NCBI GenBank assembly: GCA_035610835.1 | Contig: CM069442.1 | Location: forward strand, 30,891,798 to 30,955,797 | DNA: 64,000 bases | Source: Ophiura sarsii | Lineage: Eukaryota > Echinodermata > Ophiuroidea > Amphilepidida > Ophiuridae | Reading direction: 5' to 3' | Shown here: piece by piece, positions 57,272 through 64,000 of the stretch | How positions within the stretch are numbered: the stretch's first letter is position 1 | Layout: every line of letters begins with the position of its first letter | The notes under the pieces: model-generated | What the model saw: the letters and a program-made list of their open reading frames with translations, nothing else | Told to the model about the DNA's origin: nothing | Databases searched by the model: none | Translations under genes and position numbers: made by a program

Positions 57272-58198
57272 GTCCCTTCTTAAATGGACATAACTTTTAA
57301 ATAAAATCAATTTATACACCCCCAACTAAATTGCTTTTGGAAACCAATAATGTTGCAGTAGGAAACATGATATCATTGCAGCGTTTATTCTTTTCTTGGA
57401 AACATTAATGTAATTGTATAAATTCTTTTGTTACAGTCTGTATAAAAATCAAACTAGACACTTATTTCTATTCATATCTGCTGTACATTTCTGTATCGTA
57501 TATACTATTAAGTTTGATGTAGTCAACAATAAAACAATACTAACAAAAATAATTGTTTTAGAATGCATTAACAAACATGTCTGTCATTTATTTGTCTTGC
57601 GTCTTGAAACTGAACCTTTATTAAATAATTCACGATGGCTATGTCCCACGTAGTGTATTGGAAAAGTACGGCAATCGTCCCTACCCAAATTTTGAAATCA
57701 ATGAGTGTCCAAACTTTTTTGACACCCCTTCTTTTAGTGGTATTCAAAACCTTTTTGACTCCCCTTTTTTAGGATATTCAAAACTTTTTTGACCGCCACC
57801 TCAAATTTTCCAGCCCCGACTAAAGTATTTATGAACGGTCCCTATCGTAGTGGGCTATTCTAAACAAGATTTGGTGAGCAGATTTTGTTTCACTTTCATC
57901 ACATGACCATCGGTTTCTGTCACCAGTGCCGCCTTGTGACAATAGCGTAGAGTTCGCGGAAAATGTGCTCAAGCGAACTCCACACGTCACGGGACTGGGG
58001 GGTGGGGGGGGGGGGGGGATGGTGGTGTAGGTTCAAACATTTCGCACGGTCACAAACAATTTCGCACGGTAAACAAAAAATCGCACCGTCACAAAATCGC
58101 ACAATCAAAAAGACAGCACAGTAAACAACTTATGGACAATTATGAGCGTTTTCATCATTTTTCTCTATAACATTTCCCTTTTTTATCAACCTGGTGCA
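57272..58198. other. Unassigned sequence with short repeats
   Basis: Three degenerate copies of aaacttttttgac.ccc lie at 57706-57815. Four cgcac.gtcac motifs lie at 58040-58105 near a G run, similar to 15850-16020. No gene recognised. Confidence 0.4.
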
Positions 58199-58256
58199 TC
58201 AATTTGTCGGGGGGGGGGGGGGCTCCCCTGCCCCACCCCCTTTGCGCACGCCACTG
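58199..58256. mobile_element. hAT-like right end
   Basis: G tract, then ctcccctgccccacccccttt and gcgcacgccactg, the terminal pattern of the CAGTGGCGTGCGC branch. No matching left end was found upstream. Confidence 0.5.
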
Positions 58257-58475
58257 TTTTTTCCTAATGAGTTACTACTCACAGTAGGCCTACTTAGGGG
58301 GAATAGATGTTGCGTCATTTGTTGGAAAGAAATGACTTTGTTTAAACAGTCTTTGGGCGGATGGAACAATTTCAAATGCGTTCGAATCGTTTCTAAAAAT
58401 AGACGCCTCAAAATAGGTTCGGTTCTTTTCAATCGCTATTTTCGATGTTTTTTCGTTATATTTTCATATAGCATA

Positions 58476-58741
58476 GGCGTGCGCAGGAATTTTTTACCCG
58501 GGGGCTTATGCATAATTGACTAATCAAAGCGGTGCCAAGCACCGCTATCCGCGGTAACAAGGCGGACAGGGGTGCGGACAGGGGGTTCAATTTTCGAACC
58601 CATTTGGTGCGATTTGGTGTACTTTTGACCAATATTTTGTTGAAAAGCCATCAACAAATTTCCGATCAATATTGGCTTATTATCAATATCATTCAAAATT
58701 GGATTTTGTCCCTTCAATTTTACAAAAGCAAACAACACGAC
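58476..58741. mobile_element. hAT-like left end with a single satellite monomer
   Basis: ataggcgtgcgcaggaattt is a left end of the CAGTGGCGTGCGC type. It is followed by one unit (about 58555-58700) that contains gaacccatttggtgcgattt, acttttgaccaatattttgt and gaaaagcca, clearly related to the ~225-bp repeats at 60874-62270. Confidence 0.6.
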
Positions 58742-58745
58742 TTAA

Positions 58746-59142
58746 AGGGGCACTAAGAGATGTGTTGGCGGCTGCGCCCTCAATTATAATAAAAACTGGG
58801 ATTAGTATATTTTTATAATTGTATTATAATTGTATTGCATGTATGAACTTTACACCTATAAGGATTAAGAAAAATCAGCCCTCTTTGTTCAAGAAAACGT
58901 CGATTCAAAAATGCTCGTAGCATTTTACGCCCGACAGTATCCCCCTGCAGTACGCGTGATACATAACGCGAACCATATTTGCATAGAGGGCGTTTTTCAA
59001 TAAATAGCGATGATATTGTTTTAATCAAGTTTTGCTGTGTTTTTGTTAGTAGAAACAACATTAATGGCAATTTTTAATGTTCATCTTGAATTCTGAAGTA
59101 AATTTTAAACATTCAAAATTTTCAACACCACTTAATGTCCCT
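58746..59142. mobile_element. TTAA-flanked MITE (AGGGGCACTAAG)
   Basis: ttaa|aggggcactaagagatg at the left and ...cttaatgtccct|ttaa at the right (TTAA 58742-58745 and 59143-59146). 397 bp. Different TIR from the CACTTTCC family, so a second TTAA-type family is present. Confidence 0.82.
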
Positions 59143-59454
59143 TTAAGGGTTTGAAATTCCATGGCTATGTATACTATCATTAGGTACGTAAGCGGCGCGA
59201 GCGAAGTGGAGTGAGCGGCGCGTTTTGCGGCGTGGATGGGGTCTGAGTAGTATACATTTTTAATGATCCCGAAAAAGGTTCCTGGGCGCGAATTGGGTTT
59301 AATGTTTCAATATTGAAGCTTAAAACATGTTTCTTGTTACGTATAAATAGGTATTAAACTTGATGAGTAAAAATAAAAAAAGAATTCTACCCCCACCCAA
59401 CTCAATATGAATGAATGCGCCCTCATTACATTAAGACTTTGTGATTGCATTTCC

Positions 59455-59720
59455 CCAATGGCGACGCTACAGGGGGCAAGGGGAGGGCATTTCCCCAAAA
59501 GATTTTTTTGTGCCCCCACCCCTCTAAAAAAATCTATTTAGTTAAAATTAGAAAAAAATCTACAATTTTAGCATAAAAAGGCAAATTTTTTTCGCGCTGC
59601 GCGCAGATTTTCGTACTAAATTAGACAAAATGTGACAATTTTAGCGTCAAATGCCACAAAATAATTTGCGCGCTTCGCGCAAATCTTATTTTTCATGCTC
59701 TCCCTAACAAAAAAATTCAT
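59455..59720. mobile_element. hAT-like remnant with GCGC palindromes
   Basis: aatggcgacgctacaggggg resembles a left end. Inside are cgcgctgcgcgcagatttt and gcgcgcttcgcgcaaat, analogous to the gcgcgcgtagcgcgcgaa motifs of the 40776 element. The right end is not identified. Confidence 0.4.
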
Positions 59721-60762
59721 CCAATATTGTAATCTGATTTTTATCATACCCGTGTAAATGTAAGTATAGGTGGTGAAATGTTAAGCTAAACCTTGCTCCT
59801 GGGGAAGAAACAACTTTGTGTGCAACCCTGGATTTGATGAATAAATGTTTATAGAGTTGGTGTCGCCGCGGGAGCAGGTTCCTCCGTTGATTGTTGGTGG
59901 CAACGTGGAAGCAATTTTCTTCGTTGAAGTTGGTGGCAACGCAGATTGCTGTCACCGCTGTTATTGCAATATTGAAATTCTGTCATATGTGGGAAACCCC
60001 CAAAGTAAAAGAATACATGTAATTATTTGATTAATTAATTTTCATTAATTTAAATTGATTTATTCATTATAATAGTAAATCCTTTAGTTTATTTATTTAT
60101 TAATCGAATATAGATTTAATATAATAAATGGAATCTCGCTAGTTTTTTACTAAAGAAAAAAAGTCACTTATTAGTTAATAAAATATTCCCTACTATTATG
60201 TTCACTTTATGTACAGTTGCGATCGTAGCCGGAAACAGTGTCAAACAATGGATCTAATTTCATTGATTTTCATTAAAAAAATAAATGAACTTTGGGCATC
60301 GATGGGTTGGACAGTCTGTACGTAATGTATATTAACGAACTGCGTAATATACAATACGACAAATTCGATACATTACCATTTATCCAAATTCAAGGAAGTT
60401 TAAAGTGATCATATAATTGAAATTAATTAAATAACATTTTAATCTACCTCTTATGAGCGATGATTGTCCTTTTAAAGACTCTTCTTGTTTAATGTATATT
60501 TTTGTGATTCTTGCATTTTGAATGTATATTTTGTGCATATTTGTAACTGTAATATTGTGCCAATCAAGCCGGTTGGCTGCATACGATGACAATATAAATA
60601 GGCCTAATTATTTAATAAAATAATCTAACAATATGGCATCTTTTCATACAATACCAGTCTTCATATGATAGAGTAATTTATGTTTACTGTTCGAGTCAGC
60701 AGCTCAAAACAGTCATGAACTATTATTGTTGTTTGAGCTTCGTATATATACTTGTTCCAATT
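59721..60762. other. Unassigned sequence
   Basis: A degenerate ~37-bp repeat containing gttggtggcaacg occurs at 59850-59950. The rest is AT-rich without recognisable coding or TIR structure. Confidence 0.35.
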
Positions 60763-62288
60763 CAGTGGCGGATCCAGAATTTGTTTAGGGGGGGGGGGGG
60801 GGGGGGGGGGCCCAAAAAAAATGAATTTTTGCCGGTACCGTCCAAGCGGTGCGCATCACTGCCCTCCGAGCTATGCTCGGACAGGGGGGTGTCTGAGGGG
60901 GGATGTGCCCCCCTGAGAAGTAGAAAAATTTTCAATTTCCGAACTCATTTGGTGCGATCTGGTGTATACTTTTGACCAACATTTTATCAAAAAGCCACCT
61001 CTTCATTTCCAATAAATATTTTGTTTTTTTATCAATGCACGAAAGAAGTTGAGCATATTATACTGATATATTTGTGATTTAAGTATAGATGATTTGAAAG
61101 GTCGAACAGGGGGAGTCTGAGGGGGGAAGTGCCCCTCTCAGAAGTAGAAAATTTTTCAATTTTCGAACTCATTTGGTGCGATCTGGTGTATACTTTTGAC
61201 CAACATTTTATCAAAAAGCCACCTCTTCATTTCCAATAAATATTTTGTTTTTTTATCAATGCACGAAAGAAATTGAGCATATTATACTGATATATTTTTG
61301 ATTTAAGTATAGATGATTTGAAAGGTCGAACAGGGGGGAGTCTGAGGGGGGAAGTGCCCCCCTGAGAAGTAGAAAAAATTTCAATTTCCGAACTCATTTG
61401 GTGCGATCTGGTGTATACTTTTGACCAACATTTTATCAAAAAGCCACCTCTTCATTTCCAATAAATATTTTGTTTTTTTATCAATGCACGAAAGAAATTG
61501 AGCATATTATACTGATATATTTTTGATTTAAGTATAGATGATTTGAAAGGTCGAACAGGGGGGAGTCTGAGGGGGGAAGTGCCCCCCTCCGAAGTAGAAA
61601 ATTTTTCAATTTCCGAACTCATTTGGTGCGATCTGGTGTATACTTTTGACCAACATTTTATCAAAAAGCCACCTCTTCATTTCCAATAAATATTTTGTTT
61701 TTCTATCAATGCACGAAAGAAGTTGAGCATATTATACTGATATATTTTTGATTTAAGTATAGATGATTTGAAAGGTCGAACAGGGGGAGTCTGAGGGGGG
61801 AAGTGCCCCCCTCAGAAGTAGAAATTTTTTCAATTTTCGAACTCATTTGGTGCGATCTGGTGTATATACTTTTGACCAACATTTTATCAAAAAGCCACCT
61901 CTTCATTTCCAATAAATATTTTGTTTTTTTATCAATGCACGAAAGAAGTTGAGCATATTATACTGATATATTTTTGATTTAAGTATAGATGATTTGAAAG
62001 CTTGAACAGGAGGGAGTCTGAGGGGGGAAGTGCCCCCCTCAGAAGTAGAAATTTTTTCAACTTTCGAACTCATTTGGTGCGATCTGGTGTATACTTTTGA
62101 CCAAAATTTTATCAAAAAGCCACCTCTTCATTTCCAATAAATATATATTTGTTATCAATGCAAGAAAGAAGTAGAGCATACGACGTATATACTGATTTTT
62201 TCTTAATTTAAGTATAGATTGTTTAAAAGCTCGAACAGGGGGAGTCTGAGGGGTGATGTGCCCCCCCCCTCTTCTTCCTCTCTTTCTT

Positions 62289-62320
<32 letters not shown>

Positions 62321-62377
62321 GGTAGGGGGGGGGGGGGGGGGCCGGGCCCGTCGGGCCCCCCCCTGTATCCGCGCCTG
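60763..62377. mobile_element. hAT-type element carrying a satellite array
   Basis: CAGTGGCGGATCCAGAATTT (60763) and ...CCTGTATCCGCGCCTG (62377) are terminal inverted repeats. The 8-bp flanks ttccaatt (60755-60762) and ttcccatt (62378-62385) match with one mismatch. G runs follow the left end and precede the right end. The middle is filled with the ~225-bp tandem repeat. No transposase; non-autonomous. Confidence 0.8.
60874..62270. repeat. ~225-bp tandem repeat, about 6-7 units
   Basis: The anchor gtcgaacaggggg or its variants falls at 60874, 61101, 61325, 61550, 61775, 62001 and 62230, giving periods of 224-229 bp. Each unit holds gaactcatttggtgcgatct, acttttgaccaacatttta and tgcacgaaagaa.ttgagca. 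Internal units are nearly identical and the outer ones more diverged, the usual sign of expansion from the middle. Confidence 0.93.
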
Positions 62378-62524
62378 TTCCCATTCTGAAATTAAAATTT
62401 CGGTACCATTTTTATTCATCTATTTTCAATAGATTTTTAAATCCGCAATTTTGGGTCTGGCTCTGGCTCAAGCATTTCAGTGTTACACATGCCCCCGCTA
62501 CCGACCGTGAAAACCTGAGACCAA

Positions 62525-63421
62525 CAGTCCTCAAAATAAGTAACTGACCAGGTAATTAATATGCTCTCAACTCCAAAACGATAGCTCTTACGTAAAAATA
62601 TTAAACTATAAAGTTGTAAGGAAATCTCTTTTCTTCAATTTGAGATATTACACGTGAAAATTGGATGAAAATTAACTCAGTTATGAGTCCAAAACCAAAA
62701 CAAAGTAAGTTTTTTTCATTTTAACATTTTGTTCGTCGACACGCAGCCTCGGACTAGCAACAGGCAGATTATTGATTAACTGGTAGCGATAAGGCCAAAA
62801 ATAAATTGTTTGATTGTCCATAGATCACTTTTAAAAGTTGGGTAGGTCGGTGGGGAAAAGTTTTTCTTTTCTCACTTGCCTTTTTTCAGGTACCAAAAGT
62901 AAAATGAGATGTACTTGTTGTGGTAACCAAAACGGGGAACAAAATCTTTAATATTTTGTTGAATATTTTTATTTTCTCAACACTTAAAAAAAAAAAAAAA
63001 AAAAAGTTCAAAAAAAAGTTCAAAAAAGTTCAAAAAAGAAGAAGAAAGGTTTTGGGCCGGAATGAGTAAGAGGGTCGGGCGGACGAGGGCAATCAAACAA
63101 CTTTTTTTGCCTATCTCACGGGTTGATAGTTATGAGGATTGGGATGCTTCAATGGAACACCTGTCACACGGTCCTGCGTGTTCAAAACCCAAGTGTGCGT
63201 GAAAATGTTAACCGCACTTTGTTCTATCCTTATCAATGTAGCGTTCTCAATTATTAACCGATCTTCATGGACAATAGAATGTCTCAACTGAAGAAAAGAG
63301 ATTTCCTTACAACTTTATAATTTAATATTTTTACATAGGAGCTACAGTTTTGGTGTTAAGAGCCCGATTAAGAGTATATTTATTACCGGGTCAGTTACTT
63401 ATTTTGTATTTTGAGGACTGT
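62525..63421. mobile_element. TIR element related to 3269-4481
   Basis: Left acagtcctcaaaataagtaa is complemented at the right end by ttttgaggactgt, with a 7-bp insertion (acaaaat) in the right arm. Arms continue for about 130 bp (aaagttgtaaggaaatctct versus agagatttccttacaacttt). Shares taagtaactgaccaggtaat with 3269. No clear TA on the left, and the A-rich centre (62986-63040) is low complexity. Non-autonomous. Confidence 0.75.
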
Positions 63422-64000
63422 GTAAAATATCAGGTATACAGGGTCTCAGGTGTATACACCCAACCAAAAACCAACCACCAAACAACAAACAAAACAAACA
63501 AACCCACGTTTGCCCCTACTACTAGACTACACTTTGTCGTCTTCCCATCATGTTGACATGCTCATCGTGGACAAACGTCCATGAAAACGAATGCGGAAAT
63601 AAATGAAACATTCTTTTAATTGAAGTGGTTTTGCCTCCGATCTTATCGGGTATTGCCTGATGGTCACAAGAGTTGGCCGTTTACTGATGCGTAACATCTA
63701 CGCAGAAGATGATGTGCAATTCAATTTCCTCCTCATAGTCATATGCGTAAAGTAATTATCATCACTATAGTTCTAAACCAGGAAGTTATGTGTATAATAT
63801 TGTCTTCCCTCTTCGATGCTATGTTGTGAATTGGAAGGCCAAATTGTTAAAGAAATAATAGCCGACCGGGGGACACCTTGGTAAACCTTGCAGGTCAATT
63901 GTAGGCTACCTGTCCTATTTGTTTGAAAAGCAATGGCGAAATATTAAAGTAGACAAACAATTGAATAAATGAAATTAGCCAAATAACTAAATAACTAAAT
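63422..64000. other. Unassigned sequence at the window end
   Basis: An A/C-rich stretch (63465-63510, accaaccaaaaaccaacca type) and short frames. No gene seen. Confidence 0.4.

Noticed and set aside
60874..62270. CRISPR-like array
   Set aside because: Whole ~225-bp units are repeated with no variable spacers, and the setting is an animal transposon.
62057..62419. 120-codon frame with polyproline and lysine-rich stretches
   Set aside because: Translation of G/C and T/A runs at the end of the hAT-like element.
1..64000. tRNA, rRNA or bacterial operon features
   Set aside because: No cloverleaf, rRNA-like stretch or operon-like spacing was recognised on either strand.

Overview
This window reads as nuclear DNA from a metazoan, most likely a marine invertebrate. 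It is AT-rich and gene-poor. The one clear gene is split by a canonical GT-AG intron, and the rest is dominated by short terminal-inverted-repeat (TIR) DNA transposons, LINE 3' tails and locally duplicated blocks. The GPCR subtype and the style of the repeats (hAT-like CAGTGGCGTAGC ends with poly-G, TTAA-flanked MITEs, GGGCCCTA palindromes) would fit a deuterostome such as an echinoderm, hemichordate or amphioxus. That placement is an inference and is not proven by the sequence. A run of 100 N at 56520-56619 marks an assembly gap.

Layout. 1-6837: a ~620-bp direct repeat with 973-bp spacing, a 490-bp block repeated 3.4 kb away and flanked there by 70-bp direct repeats, and a TA-flanked MITE (3269-4481). 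6838-24953: a local array of four diverged copies of a ~4-5 kb repeat unit (starting near 6838, 11660, 16027 and 23305). Comparing copies reveals later insertions with intact empty sites: 7844-8393, 16447-17358 and 21757-22029. Two copies carry the C-terminal end of a non-LTR retrotransposon reverse transcriptase. 24954-27664: mostly unrecognised DNA with one TTAA-type MITE. 27665-30730 (minus strand): a two-exon class A neuropeptide-type GPCR, 418 aa, with a MITE in its intron. 31298-35095: nested MITEs, then a GC-rich 1.7-kb foldback island. 35353-42974 and 49011-56519: two copies of a large segmental duplication about 13.6 kb apart, each with private insertions, the second ending at the N gap. 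43000-49000: little recognisable content apart from a 118-bp tandem repeat, a TTAA MITE and a 1-kb transposon-like element (47019-48028) carrying an array of a 14-bp perfect palindrome. 56620-64000: a long imperfect inverted repeat, a TTAA element, a hAT-type element containing a ~225-bp satellite array, and a TIR element related to the one at 3269.

How it fits together. The only supportable host gene is the GPCR. It lies between repeat-rich blocks, and its intron and 5' flank have taken up MITEs. It has three unusual microswitch residues (N301, Y302 and S342 instead of the usual C, W and N). The best candidates for undescribed biology are the non-autonomous transposon families whose insertions can be dated against their empty sites, several with strikingly patterned interiors: palindrome arrays, GATC-rich subterminal clusters, repeated internal motifs, and a satellite growing inside a hAT element.
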